Under the pieces are notes generated by a model. The model was not told the origin of the DNA. It saw only the letters and a list, made by a program, of their open reading frames with translations, and did no database searches. The position numbers and the translations under genes were made by a program. A stretch of DNA of 64,000 nucleotides. Source: Klebsiella sp. RIT-PI-d (GTDB lineage Bacteria; Pseudomonadota; Gammaproteobacteria; Enterobacterales; Enterobacteriaceae). The stretch lies in contig NZ_LGIT01000003.1 in the NCBI RefSeq assembly GCF_001187865.1, forward strand, positions 248,001 through 312,000, given 5' to 3'. Shown here piece by piece: positions 1 to 9,716 of this stretch (within the stretch, counting starts at the first letter, position 1; every line of letters begins with the position of its first letter).

Positions 1-660
1 GACAATCAAAAAACCCGCGATTGGGTAAGCCAGGGGCTGAGTGAAGCCGGTTATGTCGTCGACACGGCAAGCGAGGGCAAAAGCGGATTACGCCTTGCCC
101 TGCAGGAACCTTACGCCCTGATAATCCTCGATATCATGCTGCCGTTGATGGATGGCTGGCAGGTACTGAAAGCGATACGAACGGCGCATCAGACGCCGGT
201 AATATGCCTTACCGCGCGCGATGCCGTTGACGATCGGGTGAAAGGGCTGGAGTCCGGGGCAAATGATTACCTGGTAAAACCGTTCTCGTTTGCCGAACTG
301 CTGGCAAGAGTTCGCACCCAGCTCAGAGACAACAATGCCGCCGATACGCGCCTGAAAATGGGTGGGCTGGAGATGGACTCTCTGCGACAAAGCGCTCACC
401 GTGACGGCAAGGCGATAATATTAACCCGCAAAGAGTTTCTCCTGCTGTGGCTGCTGGCTTCACGCGCCGGTGAAATTATTCCCCGCGCGGTGATTGCCAG
501 TGAAGTCTGGGGTATCAATTTTGACAACGAAACCAATACGGTTGACGTGGCGATCCGTCGCCTGCGCGCCAAAGTTGACGATCCCTTCGCGCATAAACTG
601 ATCGGCACCGTCAGAGGAATGGGTTACCGGGTTACTGTAGATGAAAATAATAAAGCCTGA
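1..660 (+). CDS. hprR: OmpR-family response regulator, HprR (YedW)-like, 5' truncated by window edge
   Basis: Cytoplasmic DNA-binding response regulator. The reading frame is open from base 1, and about the first eight residues lie outside the window. The receiver domain shows the phosphoacceptor Asp in the LDIMLP segment and the conserved Lys in LVKPFS. The C-terminal half is a winged helix typical of OmpR/PhoB members (TRKEFLLLWLL, then VDVAIRRLRAK). The sequence resembles E. coli YedW/HprR, which responds to hydrogen peroxide or HOCl together with YedV. The kinase gene follows with a 20-base overlap, so the two are cotranscribed. CusR- or CopR-type metal regulators are the alternative. The family is certain; the exact name is inferred from overall similarity. 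Confidence 0.8.
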   Translation, partial: DNQKTRDWVSQGLSEAGYVVDTASEGKSGLRLALQEPYALIILDIMLPLMDGWQVLKAIRTAHQTPVICLTARDAVDDRVKGLESGANDYLVKPFSFAELLARVRTQLRDNNAADTRLKMGGLEMDSLRQSAHRDGKAIILTRKEFLLLWLLASRAGEIIPRAVIASEVWGINFDNETNTVDVAIRRLRAKVDDPFAHKLIGTVRGMGYRVTVDENNKA

Positions 661-2005
661 ATTATCAATAACGTTTCGCCTGACGCTGGCATTTGTCCTG
701 GTGATGACGCTGGCCTGCACTGGCGTGAGCTGGACGCTGTATCAGGGGCTGAGTAAAGAACTCACATGGCGGGACGATATCACGCTGGTTAATCGGGCGG
801 ATCAAATTAAGCAGCTTCTGCTCGATGGCGCTCAGGCGCAAAATCTGCCGCTCTACTTTAACCGGATGATGGATACGCGTCAGGATATTCTGCTTATCCA
901 GGCTCCCGGCGCAGAGCCTGTTTCGGTCAACCATACCCGCGTTGATCCTGCGCGGCTGGATGTGCTTCCCGCGCAGAAAAAGCCAACGCTGGACACTATT
1001 GCGAAAAGTGATGTCTCCGGTACGCCACTTTCGGCGGTACGCGTTGCGGCAAACAGTCAGGGTAAGCCGGTCACCATTACTGTTGCCAGACTGGCAACAG
1101 AACGTCAGTACATGCTTGAACAGTATCGATACCACAGCATTCTGATCTCTGTTATCGCGATCCTTCTCTGCTCCGCCGTCAGTCCGCTGCTCATCAGACG
1201 CGGGCTGAAAGCGATTGCCGCCCTGAGTCAGCTCACGGCGAATACGGATAGCCGCGGACTCAGCCAGCCGCTGGATGAAACACGGCTTCCCGTTGAGCTG
1301 AAGCCGCTGGGAAGCGCATTAAATGTTATGCGCCAAAAACTGGGTGAGGACTTTACGCGCCTCAACCAGTTTGCTGACGACCTGGCGCATGAGCTGCGCA
1401 CGCCGGTTACCATTCTGCTGGGTCATAACCAGGTAGCGTTAAACAAAGAACGCAGCGTGGAGGAGTATCAGCAGGCGCTGGCAAACAATATCGAAGAACT
1501 CGAAAACCTGTCGCGCCTGACGGAAAATATTCTGTTTCTCGCCCGGGCAGAACACCACAATATTCTGCTTAAAAAAGAGCGCCTTTCTCAGGTCGATGCC
1601 GTTACTCATCTTGTTGACTTTCTTGAGTATGATGCCGATGAAAAGAAGATGACGTTCGATATCACCTGTACCGGCACGGTCCAGGCCGACCGGATATTAC
1701 TGCAACGGGTATTGCTAAACCTGCTCAGCAATGCGATCCGCTATTCACCCGATGGCGCGACTCTGCGCATCACCAGCCACGCTCGCGATGGGCAGGACAT
1801 TATTGAGATTGCCAATCCCGGCGCGTCATTTAATGCCCCGGACAAGATGTTTAACCGTTTCTGGCGCGGCGATAACGCCCGTCATTCATCGGGCTACGGA
1901 CTGGGCCTGTCGATGGTAAAAGCCATTATGGAGCTGCATGGCGGTTCGGTGCGCTATCGCTTTGATCGGGGGCACCATATCTTCTCACTGCATTTTCCTG
2001 TCTGA
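641..2005 (+). CDS. hprS: Sensor histidine kinase, HprS (YedV)-like
   Basis: Inner-membrane sensor kinase of 454 residues, partner of the upstream response regulator. Two hydrophobic segments (about residues 12-31 and 165-185) flank a periplasmic sensor region of about 130 residues. A HAMP linker follows, then the dimerisation/phosphoacceptor helix with His250 in DDLAHELRTP, and a HATPase_c domain with the N box (Asn364 in LLSNAIRYSP) and a GYGLGLSMVKAI glycine box. Length and sequence agree with the YedV/CusS family. The start overlaps the end of the regulator gene by 20 bases, suggesting translational coupling. In E. coli this pair lies beside hiuH; here it lies upstream of sprT. Ligand specificity cannot be read from the sequence. 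Confidence 0.8.
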   Translation: MKIIKPELSITFRLTLAFVLVMTLACTGVSWTLYQGLSKELTWRDDITLVNRADQIKQLLLDGAQAQNLPLYFNRMMDTRQDILLIQAPGAEPVSVNHTRVDPARLDVLPAQKKPTLDTIAKSDVSGTPLSAVRVAANSQGKPVTITVARLATERQYMLEQYRYHSILISVIAILLCSAVSPLLIRRGLKAIAALSQLTANTDSRGLSQPLDETRLPVELKPLGSALNVMRQKLGEDFTRLNQFADDLAHELRTPVTILLGHNQVALNKERSVEEYQQALANNIEELENLSRLTENILFLARAEHHNILLKKERLSQVDAVTHLVDFLEYDADEKKMTFDITCTGTVQADRILLQRVLLNLLSNAIRYSPDGATLRITSHARDGQDIIEIANPGASFNAPDKMFNRFWRGDNARHSSGYGLGLSMVKAIMELHGGSVRYRFDRGHHIFSLHFPV

Positions 2006-2035
2006 CTGCGGCGTCTATTGCAGCCGCCTTTTTTA
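2006..2035 (+). terminator. Terminator after the two-component operon
   Basis: A GC-rich hairpin (GCGGC at 2008-2012 pairing with GCCGC at 2023-2027, with further pairing possible in the loop) is followed directly by a run of T at 2029-2034. It sits just after the kinase stop codon and before sprT, as expected for an intrinsic terminator. Confidence 0.7.
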
Positions 2036-2054
2036 GCGATTATTCTCTGGAGTT

Positions 2055-2555
2055 ATGAAAACCTCCCGCCTCCCTATCGCCATCCAGCAAGCCGTTATGC
2101 GCAGCCTGCGAGATAAACTGACGCTCGCCAATCAGACGCTGGGGCGAAATTATCCGGAACCGAAACTGATCTATCAACAGCGCGGAACGGCAGCCGGTAC
2201 CGCCTGGCTTGATAGCTATGAAATCCGCCTCAATCCGGTTCTGCTGCTGGAAAATCAGCAGGCGTTTATCAATGAAGTAGTACCGCACGAACTGGCGCAT
2301 CTGCTGGTATGGAAACACTTTGGGCGGGTCGCTCCGCACGGTAAAGAGTGGAAATGGATGATGGAAAGCGTGCTGCACGTTCCGGCCTCCCGGACGCATC
2401 AGTTTGAACTGGCATCAGTGCGCCGCAATACCTTTTCCTACCGCTGCCACTGCCAGCAGCATCAGTTGACGGTACGCCGCCACAATCGAATACTGCGCAA
2501 AGAAGCGACCTACCGTTGCGTTCACTGCGGCCAACCGCTGAAAGCCGACACCTGA
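2055..2555 (+). CDS. sprT: SprT family zinc metalloprotease-like protein
   Basis: Protein of 166 residues with the SprT-like domain. The metal-binding helix motif HELAH is at residues 78-82 and a C-terminal zinc-ribbon-like set of cysteines (YRCHC and YRCVHCG) follows. Length matches E. coli SprT (165 residues). The family is related to Spartan proteases; the bacterial protein has no settled function, although E. coli sprT was linked to bolA expression. A TGGAG ribosome binding site lies a few bases before the ATG. The gene sits directly upstream of endA, as in E. coli. Confidence 0.93.
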   Translation: MKTSRLPIAIQQAVMRSLRDKLTLANQTLGRNYPEPKLIYQQRGTAAGTAWLDSYEIRLNPVLLLENQQAFINEVVPHELAHLLVWKHFGRVAPHGKEWKWMMESVLHVPASRTHQFELASVRRNTFSYRCHCQQHQLTVRRHNRILRKEATYRCVHCGQPLKADT

Positions 2556-2648
2556 TTTAAGAAATATTAAGAACTTTTATGTTCTGATTGATTGCATCTG
2601 ACAACTACTTTCGTTACGTTGCGACCTCCTGCTAACATGGAGTTCACG

Positions 2649-3356
2649 ATGTACCGTACCTGGCATTCTTCCCTGCTCTTTTTGATTCCGATACTGGCAA
2701 CGCCTTTGTATGCCAAAGAAATTACCAGCTTTGCCCAGGCTAAAACAGCCAGTGTAAAAGTAAACGCCGACGTTCCCGGCGATTTTTATTGCGGTTGTGC
2801 GATTAGCTGGCAGGGGAAAAAAGGCGTTATTGATTTGGCGTCATGCGGCTATAAAGTGCGTAAAAATGCCAATCGTGCCGGCCGGGTTGAGTGGGAGCAC
2901 GTTGTCCCGGCATGGCAGTTCGGTCATCAGCGCCAGTGCTGGCAAGACGGCGGGCGCAAAAACTGCGTCAAAGATCCGGTATATCGCCAGATAGAAAGCG
3001 ATATGCATAACCTGCAACCGGCGGTGGGCGAAGTCAACGGCGATCGTAATAATTTTATGTACAGCCAGTGGAAAGGCGGCGAAGGTCAGTACGGCCAGTG
3101 CGCCATGAAAGTCGATTTCAAAAACAAGCAGGCTGAGCCGCCTGAACGCGCGCGAGGCGCCATCGCCCGCATTAATTTTTATATGCGCGACCAGTATAAA
3201 ATTAGCCTCTCCCGCCAGCAGACCCAGCTCTTTACCGCCTGGGATAAGCTCTATCCGGTCACAAAATGGGAGTGTGAACGTGATAACCGCATTGCAAAGG
3301 TTCAGGGGAATCATAATCCTTACGTGCAGCGCGCTTGCCAGGCGCAAAAGAGCTAA
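2649..3356 (+). CDS. endA: Periplasmic endonuclease I
   Basis: Non-specific periplasmic endonuclease of 235 residues that makes double-strand breaks in DNA. A signal peptide of about 20 residues ends at PLYA. The His-Me finger catalytic region is visible as EWEHVVPAW, followed by the metal-binding part ([13 protein letters not shown]). Cysteines that form the structural disulfides in E. coli EndA are present. I chose the ATG at 2649, preceded by GGAG six bases upstream; it gives exactly the family length and starts at the signal peptide. A TTG at 2592 is in frame but adds residues without signal-peptide character. Confidence 0.95.
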   Translation: MYRTWHSSLLFLIPILATPLYAKEITSFAQAKTASVKVNADVPGDFYCGCAISWQGKKGVIDLASCGYKVRKNANRAGRVEWEHVVPAWQFGHQRQCWQDGGRKNCVKDPVYRQIESDMHNLQPAVGEVNGDRNNFMYSQWKGGEGQYGQCAMKVDFKNKQAEPPERARGAIARINFYMRDQYKISLSRQQTQLFTAWDKLYPVTKWECERDNRIAKVQGNHNPYVQRACQAQKS

Positions 3357-3397
3357 CCTACACTAGCGGGTATTATCATTAATGGACTCATAGCCTT

Positions 3398-4129
3398 ATG
3401 CGTAAACCCCGCATTTATCACCCTGCCCCGCTGATTGTCGGCCAGGACGTGGCGCTCAATGATGACGCCGCCAATCACGTCGGGCGCGTACTGCGCATGA
3501 CCGCCGGCCAGCCGGTACAGCTTTTTGATGGCACTAATCAGGTATTCGACGCCGAGATTATTCGCGCAGATAAAAAAAGCGTAATGGTTAACGTGCGAAA
3601 CAGCGCCGTCGACGATCGCGAATCTCCGCTGCATATTCATTTAGGTCAGGTGATGTCGCGGGGCGAAAAAATGGAATTTACTATCCAGAAATCGATCGAA
3701 CTGGGAGTAAGCCTCATTACGCCACTTTTTTCTGAGCGCTGCGGCGTTAAACTGGATGCTGAACGTTTGAATAAGAAGCTTCAGCAGTGGCAGAAAATCG
3801 CCATCGCCGCCTGCGAACAGTGCGGGCGTAATCAGGTCCCCGAAATCCGTCCGGCGATGGATCTCGAAACCTGGTGTGCTGAACCGGATGAGGGGCTGAA
3901 ACTGAACCTGCATCCGCGCGCCAGCGCCAGCATCAACACGCTGCCGCTGCCGGTTGAGCGCATACGCCTGCTTATTGGGCCGGAAGGCGGATTATCGGCC
4001 GATGAAATTGCCATGACCGCACAGTATCAGTTTACTGATATTCTGCTGGGACCTCGCGTTCTGCGCACTGAGACAACTGCGCTCACCGCCATTACTGCAT
4101 TACAAGTGCGGTTTGGCGATCTGGGCTAA
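3398..4129 (+). CDS. rsmE: 16S rRNA (uracil(1498)-N(3))-methyltransferase
   Basis: SPOUT-superfamily methyltransferase of 243 residues that methylates U1498 of 16S rRNA in the 30S subunit using S-adenosylmethionine. The trefoil-knot SAM site is visible in the C-terminal part ([13 protein letters not shown], then [12 protein letters not shown]). The N-terminal portion is the PUA-like RNA-binding domain. The gene lies between endA and gshB as in E. coli. Its stop is 12 bases before the gshB ATG, and GGAGAA in that gap is the gshB ribosome binding site, which suggests cotranscription. Confidence 0.96.
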   Translation: MRKPRIYHPAPLIVGQDVALNDDAANHVGRVLRMTAGQPVQLFDGTNQVFDAEIIRADKKSVMVNVRNSAVDDRESPLHIHLGQVMSRGEKMEFTIQKSIELGVSLITPLFSERCGVKLDAERLNKKLQQWQKIAIAACEQCGRNQVPEIRPAMDLETWCAEPDEGLKLNLHPRASASINTLPLPVERIRLLIGPEGGLSADEIAMTAQYQFTDILLGPRVLRTETTALTAITALQVRFGDLG

Positions 4130-4141
4130 CGGAGAACAATA

Positions 4142-5089
4142 ATGATCAAGCTCGGCATCGTGATGGACCCCATCGCAAGCATTAATATTAAGAAAGACTC
4201 CAGCTTCGCTATGCTGCTGGAAGCACAGCGCCGTGGTTATGAGCTTCATTATATGGAGATGTCCGATCTCTATCTGATCAACGGTGAAGCGCGCGCGCGT
4301 ACGCGTTTGCTCAGTGTTGAGCAGAATTACGACAAATGGTATGCGTTTAACGCCGAGCAGGATATCCATCTTGCCGATCTCGACGTTATCCTGATGCGTA
4401 AAGATCCACCGTTTGATACCGAGTTTATCTACTCCACTTATATCCTTGAACGTGCGGAAGAACAGGGCACGCTGATCGTTAACAAGCCGCAAAGCTTGCG
4501 CGACTGTAACGAGAAGCTTTATACCGCCTGGTTCTCCGATTTGACGCCGGATACGCTGGTCACACGCAGTAAAGCGCAGTTGAAAGCGTTCTGGCAAAAG
4601 CACAGCGATATCATTTTAAAACCGCTGGATGGAATGGGCGGCGCTTCTATTTTTCGCGTCAAAGCAGGCGATCCGAATCTTGGCGTGATCGCCGAAACGC
4701 TGACCGAGCACGGCACCCGTTACTGCATGGCGCAGAACTATTTGCCCGCCATTGTCGATGGCGACAAGCGTGTACTGGTGGTTGATGGCGAACCGGTGCC
4801 TTACTGCCTGGCACGTATCCCGCAAGGCGGCGAAACTCGGGGTAATCTTGCGGCTGGCGGCCGGGGTGAACCGCGTCCACTGACTGACAGCGACTGGGAA
4901 ATTGCGCGCCGCGTGGGGCCGTTGCTAAAAGCAAAAGGTCTGATTTTCGTTGGCCTTGATATCATCGGCGATCGTCTGACCGAAGTGAATGTCACCAGCC
5001 CGACCTGTATTCGCGAAATCGAAGCAGAGTTTCCGGTGTCAATTACCGGTATGCTCATGGACGCTATTGAGAAACGCCTGGCGAAGTAG
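4142..5089 (+). CDS. gshB: Glutathione synthetase
   Basis: Cytoplasmic ATP-grasp enzyme of 315 residues. It joins gamma-glutamylcysteine and glycine with ATP to make glutathione, the second and last step of the pathway. The ATP-grasp fold shows the nucleotide-binding KPLDGMGGAS segment, the RIPQGGETRGNLAAGG loop and the metal-binding EVNVTSPTC segment. Length and sequence are those of E. coli GshB (316 residues). It follows rsmE closely. Its product feeds Gss and YghU elsewhere in this window. Confidence 0.97.
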   Translation: MIKLGIVMDPIASINIKKDSSFAMLLEAQRRGYELHYMEMSDLYLINGEARARTRLLSVEQNYDKWYAFNAEQDIHLADLDVILMRKDPPFDTEFIYSTYILERAEEQGTLIVNKPQSLRDCNEKLYTAWFSDLTPDTLVTRSKAQLKAFWQKHSDIILKPLDGMGGASIFRVKAGDPNLGVIAETLTEHGTRYCMAQNYLPAIVDGDKRVLVVDGEPVPYCLARIPQGGETRGNLAAGGRGEPRPLTDSDWEIARRVGPLLKAKGLIFVGLDIIGDRLTEVNVTSPTCIREIEAEFPVSITGMLMDAIEKRLAK

Positions 5090-5242
5090 TTCGGACTGTG
5101 CAGACGCGATGCGCGCCTGAAGCCTGGTTATGGCGGGAGGGACCCCGCCTGTCTTCCTACTACTGGCTAGTGACAGCGTCGAACTTTCCCCGCATACTGG
5201 ACGTTGTTGCTTTTTTGAACCAGGAAAACAGAATCTCTGACA

Positions 5243-5806
5243 ATGAATTTACAGCATCACTTTCTGATTGCCATGCCTGCACTCCAGGACCCTCTCTTTC
5301 GCCGCGCTGTCGTCTATATCTGCGAACATAACGACGATGGTGCAATGGGCATTATTATTAACAAACCGCTGGAAAATTTGCAGGTTGAGGGCATTCTGGA
5401 AAAACTAAAAATCACGCCTGAACCACGCGATCCGGCAATCCGTCTGGATAAACCGGTTTTACTCGGCGGCCCGCTGGCAGAAGATCGCGGATTCATTCTG
5501 CATACGCCTCCGGCTTCTTTTTCCTCCAGCATCCGTATTTCTGATAATACGGTGATCACCACATCGCGGGATGTTCTGGAAACGCTGGGCACGCACAATC
5601 AGCCGGTCGATGTACTGGTGGCGCTGGGCTACTCCTCATGGGAGAAAGGGCAGCTTGAACAGGAGCTACTTGACAACGCCTGGCTTACCACACCGGCGGA
5701 TCTGAATATTCTGTTTAAAGCTCCGATTGCCGATCGCTGGCGCGAAGCCGCAAAACTGATTGGCATTGATATCCAGACCATGCCTGGCGTGGCGGGACAT
5801 GCCTGA
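5243..5806 (+). CDS. yqgE: YqgE, AlgH/UPF0301 family protein
   Basis: Protein of 187 residues of the AlgH (UPF0301) family. Its N-terminal region ([10 protein letters not shown], then [20 protein letters not shown]) is the family signature. Pseudomonas AlgH was named as a transcriptional regulator of alginate genes, but the fold does not look like a DNA-binding protein and the biochemical role is unsettled. The stop overlaps the ATG of yqgF (TGATG), an arrangement conserved in enterobacteria that implies translational coupling. Confidence 0.93.
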   Translation: MNLQHHFLIAMPALQDPLFRRAVVYICEHNDDGAMGIIINKPLENLQVEGILEKLKITPEPRDPAIRLDKPVLLGGPLAEDRGFILHTPPASFSSSIRISDNTVITTSRDVLETLGTHNQPVDVLVALGYSSWEKGQLEQELLDNAWLTTPADLNILFKAPIADRWREAAKLIGIDIQTMPGVAGHA

Positions 5807-6222
5807 TGAGCGGAACCTTTCTCTCTTTTGATTTCGGTACCAAAAGCATTGGTGTAGCCATTGGTCAGCAGATCACCGGTACCGCCCGGCCTCTCAATGC
5901 GATCAAAGCCCAGGATGGAACCCCGGACTGGAGTGTTATTGAACGTCTGCTTAAAGAGTGGCAACCGGATGCTGTCATCATCGGCCTACCGCTCAATATG
6001 GACGGTAGCGAGCAGCCACTTACGGCCCGGGCGCGAAAATTCGCTAATAAAATTCACGGCAGGTTTGGCGTCACGGTCACCCTGCACGATGAGCGGTTAA
6101 GCACCGTAGAGGCGCGCGCCGGATTATTTGAACACGGCGGCTTTCGTGCATTAAATAAAGGCAGCGTCGATTCTGCCTCTGCGGTGATTATTCTGGAAAG
6201 CTATTTCGAGCAGCGTGTTTAG
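5806..6222 (+). CDS. yqgF: YqgF/RuvX, RNase H-like putative Holliday junction resolvase / pre-16S rRNA nuclease
   Basis: Small RNase H-fold protein of 138 residues. The N-terminal strand with the first catalytic Asp ([12 protein letters not shown]), the central [10 protein letters not shown] segment and the late acidic pair (DERLSTVEA and SVDSASA) are all visible. Family members are essential in several bacteria and are implicated in maturation of the 16S rRNA 5' end; the older name RuvX refers to predicted Holliday junction resolution. It is coupled to yqgE. The stop codon overlaps the stop of the convergent downstream gene by a few bases. Confidence 0.95.
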   Translation: MSGTFLSFDFGTKSIGVAIGQQITGTARPLNAIKAQDGTPDWSVIERLLKEWQPDAVIIGLPLNMDGSEQPLTARARKFANKIHGRFGVTVTLHDERLSTVEARAGLFEHGGFRALNKGSVDSASAVIILESYFEQRV

Positions 6223-6899
6223 CTAAATGCTTCCTGCGATGTCCGGATTGTCTGGTCACGCAGGGACGCATTGGTCCAGCTTACCGCCTGCGTTCTGTTT
6301 TTAACATTTAACTTGCGAAAAATATTGTATAAATGCGTACGTACCGTATTTTCACTAATAAATAACGCGCGGGCGATATCTATATTTGATGCGCCATAGC
6401 GTAATTCATTAAGAATTTCATATTCCCGCTCGGTAAGTGGAATATTATCCATGCGCTCATGGCTTTGCACGTCTGAACGGAACTGAATATGGGTAAGCAG
6501 CTCTGGAGAGTTACCTTTTAAAATTGCTTCAAGCCCTTTTAAAATATGCTCCTGAGTGTCGTTACAACTGAATACGCCGTAAAATCCCGGTAATCGAGTC
6601 ATCTCAATAAAGGCATGCTGATGAGCGCTATTTAAGATTACCATACGTAAATCGGCGGTCTGTGCTTGCAGAATGTCACACCAGATGCCATTTAGCTTTT
6701 TATTTGATACAGCAATATCGAATAATACAATAACACCCTCAGGCAGTCTTTGCTCTAATGGTTTGGCAATATTCTGTACTGTGACGGGAATAGAAAGCGC
6801 TTCGGCCAGATAGCTGGCAAATGACCTGGACTGTACAGAAGGACACGTAATAATAAACATCTGCTGCGCCATGCTTAACCCATTATCCTGTTGGAACAT
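6219..6899 (-). CDS. LuxR-family transcriptional regulator, CsgD-like
   Basis: Regulator of 226 residues with a C-terminal LuxR/GerE helix-turn-helix ([16 protein letters not shown], then [18 protein letters not shown]). This half is strikingly close to CsgD, the curli and biofilm master regulator, and the N-terminal part resembles the degenerate receiver domain of CsgD. The start at 6899 has AAGGAGAG just upstream. The gene is convergent with yqgF and lies where E. coli has yqgF directly followed by yggR, so it is accessory. A role in surface or biofilm gene control is inference from the CsgD resemblance only. It is not csgD itself, because the csg genes are not adjacent. Confidence 0.85.
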   Translation of the reverse strand: MFQQDNGLSMAQQMFIITCPSVQSRSFASYLAEALSIPVTVQNIAKPLEQRLPEGVIVLFDIAVSNKKLNGIWCDILQAQTADLRMVILNSAHQHAFIEMTRLPGFYGVFSCNDTQEHILKGLEAILKGNSPELLTHIQFRSDVQSHERMDNIPLTEREYEILNELRYGASNIDIARALFISENTVRTHLYNIFRKLNVKNRTQAVSWTNASLRDQTIRTSQEAFS

Positions 6900-7033
6900 T
6901 CTGACTCTCCTTCAAACGTATATTGTCGCGTCGCTGATATCACGGCCATTCTTCCGATCCTGAAAAGTAATCCCGAAAAATATTTCATGATTTAAGCGAA
7001 TTCCTGTGACAATCTTATCACTGGCTCAGAAGT

Positions 7034-7084
7034 GGAATAAGCCAGCCTGATGGACGAGGGCTAATCGACGCTGCTGGTTATTCC
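7034..7084. repeat. Imperfect inverted repeat between the two accessory regulators
   Basis: Arms at 7034-7046 (GGAATAAGCCAGC) and 7072-7084 are complementary apart from one base, with about 26 bases between them. No T run follows on either strand, so it is not an obvious intrinsic terminator. The rest of the 251-base gap shows nothing clear. Confidence 0.5.
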
Positions 7085-7150
7085 GCCCGGCCAGGTGCAT
7101 TTCTGGTACCTTCTGCGGCAAATTTGGCTTCATCGCAGGAAAGTCCATTC

Positions 7151-7840
7151 TCAGGAGCTGGTTAACTTCGCTGCCAGCGACTGCATTTCAAGATGGCGTG
7201 CTGTAAGCGTCTCCGCTTCCGGATGCCACATTCCGGCAAAAGCCAGGGCTGCAGAGTGGGCGCCCAGGGGCTGAGCCATTGAGACTTCTCCGTCCTCATG
7301 ATGCCAGATGACACTTCCCTGCTTTCGCTGCTGCTGAAGATGCGGAGCCAGTTGTTGCCACTGCCGCTCGCTAAAGCGCACGGTCAGTTCCTCATCTGAT
7401 TCGGCGGCCAGTAAACTCATGCCAATGACGGACTGCCATGCGGGCAGCATATGAAACCCCGCCAGCGCCTGGCTCATCTGATTGCCGGGTTCAGAATGGT
7501 AAATGTAGATAACCTGATCCTCCCACAGCACGCCCATCGCAACCACGATATCACGTGGCGCATGGCGTTCCAGCACAGGGAGCGCCTGAGAAAAAAGGGC
7601 CGATCCGCGGATCGCCTGCGCCGCCAGAGCGTGGATCCCCGGACCAGGAAGATAGCGGCGTTGTTCATCCTGCCTCGTCAGGCCAATAGAGGCCATTGTC
7701 ATGAGCAGTCGATTAACGCGGGTAGTATTAATGCCCATCAGACGCGCCAGTTCACGACAGCCAATGGCGCGGTCGCTGGAGACCAGGTATTGCAGACAGC
7801 GGATGCCGTCGATCAGACTTTGGTTCGGTTGAGATGACAT
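7151..7840 (-). CDS. IclR-family transcriptional regulator
   Basis: Cytoplasmic regulator of 229 residues from the ATG at 7840. The N-terminal winged helix (IRCLQYLVSSDRAIGCRELA, then TTRVNRLLMTMASIGL) and a C-terminal effector-binding domain are typical of the IclR family. A TTG 66 bases upstream keeps the frame open but lacks a ribosome binding site and family similarity, so I prefer the internal ATG, although its own Shine-Dalgarno is also weak. No catabolic operon lies next to it, so the effector and targets are unknown. Like the adjacent CsgD-like gene it is inserted between yqgF and yggR. Confidence 0.85.
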   Translation of the reverse strand: MSSQPNQSLIDGIRCLQYLVSSDRAIGCRELARLMGINTTRVNRLLMTMASIGLTRQDEQRRYLPGPGIHALAAQAIRGSALFSQALPVLERHAPRDIVVAMGVLWEDQVIYIYHSEPGNQMSQALAGFHMLPAWQSVIGMSLLAAESDEELTVRFSERQWQQLAPHLQQQRKQGSVIWHHEDGEVSMAQPLGAHSAALAFAGMWHPEAETLTARHLEMQSLAAKLTSS

Positions 7841-7998
7841 AGCAATTATTGTCCGCTGCGGGCTTAAGCCATCTACAGATTCTAGCGCCAGTTGAGGAGG
7901 ATACAAGACCAGGCAAACTGTTGGCTGGCCAGCGAATGTTAGCTTTATCTCACGGCAGGGATACGCTGGTGGTAAACGGCATTCTCCCCAAAATCACA

Positions 7999-8976
7999 TC
8001 AAAGCAGCCCTGCCGCAGTGCGTTGTTGATAGCTTTGGGTAAAAGTCTGCATTCCTGCCTGCTGCCCGGTCTGCATCACGCCGGGTAACTGATGCGTTTT
8101 GCCTTCACGAATTAGATTCGCTACCGCAGGTGTGTTTATCAGCAGTTCAAACAGCGCCACCCGGCTGTTTTGCTGATTGCACTGTAACTTTTGCGCTATT
8201 ACCGCGCACAGACTTCCGGCAAGCTGGCTACGTACCTGCTCTTTCTCCTGAGCAGGAAAGACATCCACCAGCCGTTCAACGGCCTGGGCAGCCCCACGCG
8301 TGTGTAACGTTGCCAGTACCAGATGTCCGGTTTCTGCGGCGGTCAGCGCCAGACGAATAGTTTCACTGTCGCGCAGTTCCCCCAATAGAATGACGTCAGG
8401 ATCTTCACGCAGCGCCGCCCGTAGCGCGGCGGCAAACGATGCCGCATGGCGGCCAATCTCCCGCTGATGGATGAGACAACGCTGACTCGCGTGAACAAAC
8501 TCAATGGGATCTTCCAGCGTCACAATGTGCCCGTCCAGATGATGATTCAGATGATTAACCATGGCGGCAAGCGTCGTGGATTTTCCGCTTCCCGTTGCCC
8601 CGGTCACCAGAATCAGCCCGCTATCCTCGTTTAATAGCTCAGGCAGCGCGGCGGGCACGCTCAGATCGTCAAAATGCGGCGTTACATCAGGCAGCAGGCG
8701 GAGCGCAAGAGAGGCGCCCTGGCGATGAATAAACGCGCTGGCGCGTAGCCGCTGTTGGCCGGATAAGGTGATGGCGAAATCGACCTGCCCCTGATGAAAC
8801 TGAGCCAGCTGAGCGTCATCCAGATAATCATGCAGCAATTTTTCTACGTCTACAGGGGCAAAGGGCGCAGGCTCCAGCTTCCCCAACCTTCGCCAGCGGG
8901 GTGCCCAGGCATTGCACAGGTGTAGATCCGAGACATTATGCTTTACACTAAGGGCCACTATTTCTTCCATATCCAT
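7999..8976 (-). CDS. yggR: YggR, PilT-like type II/IV secretion ATPase
   Basis: Hexameric secretion ATPase family protein of 325 residues, related to PilT, the retraction motor of type IV pili. The Walker A box is GATGSGKSTT, followed by the Asp box (LTLEDPIEF), Walker B (DVILLGELRD) and the His box (GHLVLATLHT). The start at 8976 is preceded by GAGG and matches the length of E. coli YggR (326). It is an orphan: no pilin or secretin genes are nearby, and its role in enterobacteria is unsettled. Its start faces the yggS start across 17 bases, so the two share a divergent promoter. Confidence 0.92.
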   Translation of the reverse strand: MDMEEIVALSVKHNVSDLHLCNAWAPRWRRLGKLEPAPFAPVDVEKLLHDYLDDAQLAQFHQGQVDFAITLSGQQRLRASAFIHRQGASLALRLLPDVTPHFDDLSVPAALPELLNEDSGLILVTGATGSGKSTTLAAMVNHLNHHLDGHIVTLEDPIEFVHASQRCLIHQREIGRHAASFAAALRAALREDPDVILLGELRDSETIRLALTAAETGHLVLATLHTRGAAQAVERLVDVFPAQEKEQVRSQLAGSLCAVIAQKLQCNQQNSRVALFELLINTPAVANLIREGKTHQLPGVMQTGQQAGMQTFTQSYQQRTAAGLL

Positions 8977-8993
8977 ACCATCATCCTCTGAAA

Positions 8994-9695
8994 ATGAACG
9001 ACATTGCGCATAACCTGGCACAGGTCAGGAATAAAATCTCCGCGGCGGCATCGCTTTGCGGCCGTGTTTCAGAAGACATTACGCTGCTTGCAGTGAGCAA
9101 AACAAAACCTGCGAGCGCCGTCGCAGAAGCTATCCAGGCCGGGCAGCGCGCATTTGGTGAAAACTATGTGCAGGAAGGCGTGGAGAAAGTGCTGCACTTT
9201 CGTGAGGCTGGCGTAGACGGGTTACAGTGGCATTTTATCGGTCCGTTACAGTCCAATAAAAGTCGCCTGGTGGCTGAGCATTTCGACTGGTGCCATACGG
9301 TCGATCGCCTGCGCATAGCGTCCCGCCTGAGCGAGCAGCGTCCGGCGCATTTGCCGCCGCTTAACGTCCTTATTCAGGTCAATATCAGTGATGAAGAGAG
9401 TAAGTCGGGCATTTCTCTGGCAGAGGTCGATAGTCTGGCCGATGCCATCATGGAACTTAAAGGATTAACCCTCCGCGGATTAATGGCAATCCCTGCGCCT
9501 GAGTCAGAATATGTAAGGCAGTTTGCGGTAGCAGGCCAAATGGCTGTAGCATTCACGCGGCTTAAAACACGCTATCCCACGATAGATACCCTGTCGTTGG
9601 GCATGTCAGATGATATGGATGCTGCGATTGCGGCAGGTAGCACGATGGTTCGTATTGGCACCGCTATTTTCGGTGCACGCGACTACACAAAATAA
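8994..9695 (+). CDS. yggS: YggS, pyridoxal phosphate homeostasis protein
   Basis: PLP-binding protein of the PROSC/PLPBP family, 233 residues, a single alanine-racemase-like barrel without the second domain. The PLP lysine is in LAVSKTKPASA. The motifs HFIGPLQSNK and GMSDDMDAAI are characteristic, the latter near the phosphate-binding loop. It buffers PLP, and its loss in E. coli disturbs vitamin B6 and amino-acid metabolism. It is the first gene of a tight run yggS-yggT-yggU-rdgB-hemW, all on the same strand with short gaps or overlaps. Confidence 0.96.
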   Translation: MNDIAHNLAQVRNKISAAASLCGRVSEDITLLAVSKTKPASAVAEAIQAGQRAFGENYVQEGVEKVLHFREAGVDGLQWHFIGPLQSNKSRLVAEHFDWCHTVDRLRIASRLSEQRPAHLPPLNVLIQVNISDEESKSGISLAEVDSLADAIMELKGLTLRGLMAIPAPESEYVRQFAVAGQMAVAFTRLKTRYPTIDTLSLGMSDDMDAAIAAGSTMVRIGTAIFGARDYTK

Positions 9696-9716
9696 TAAGG
9701 AAAACTGAGGAACGCT

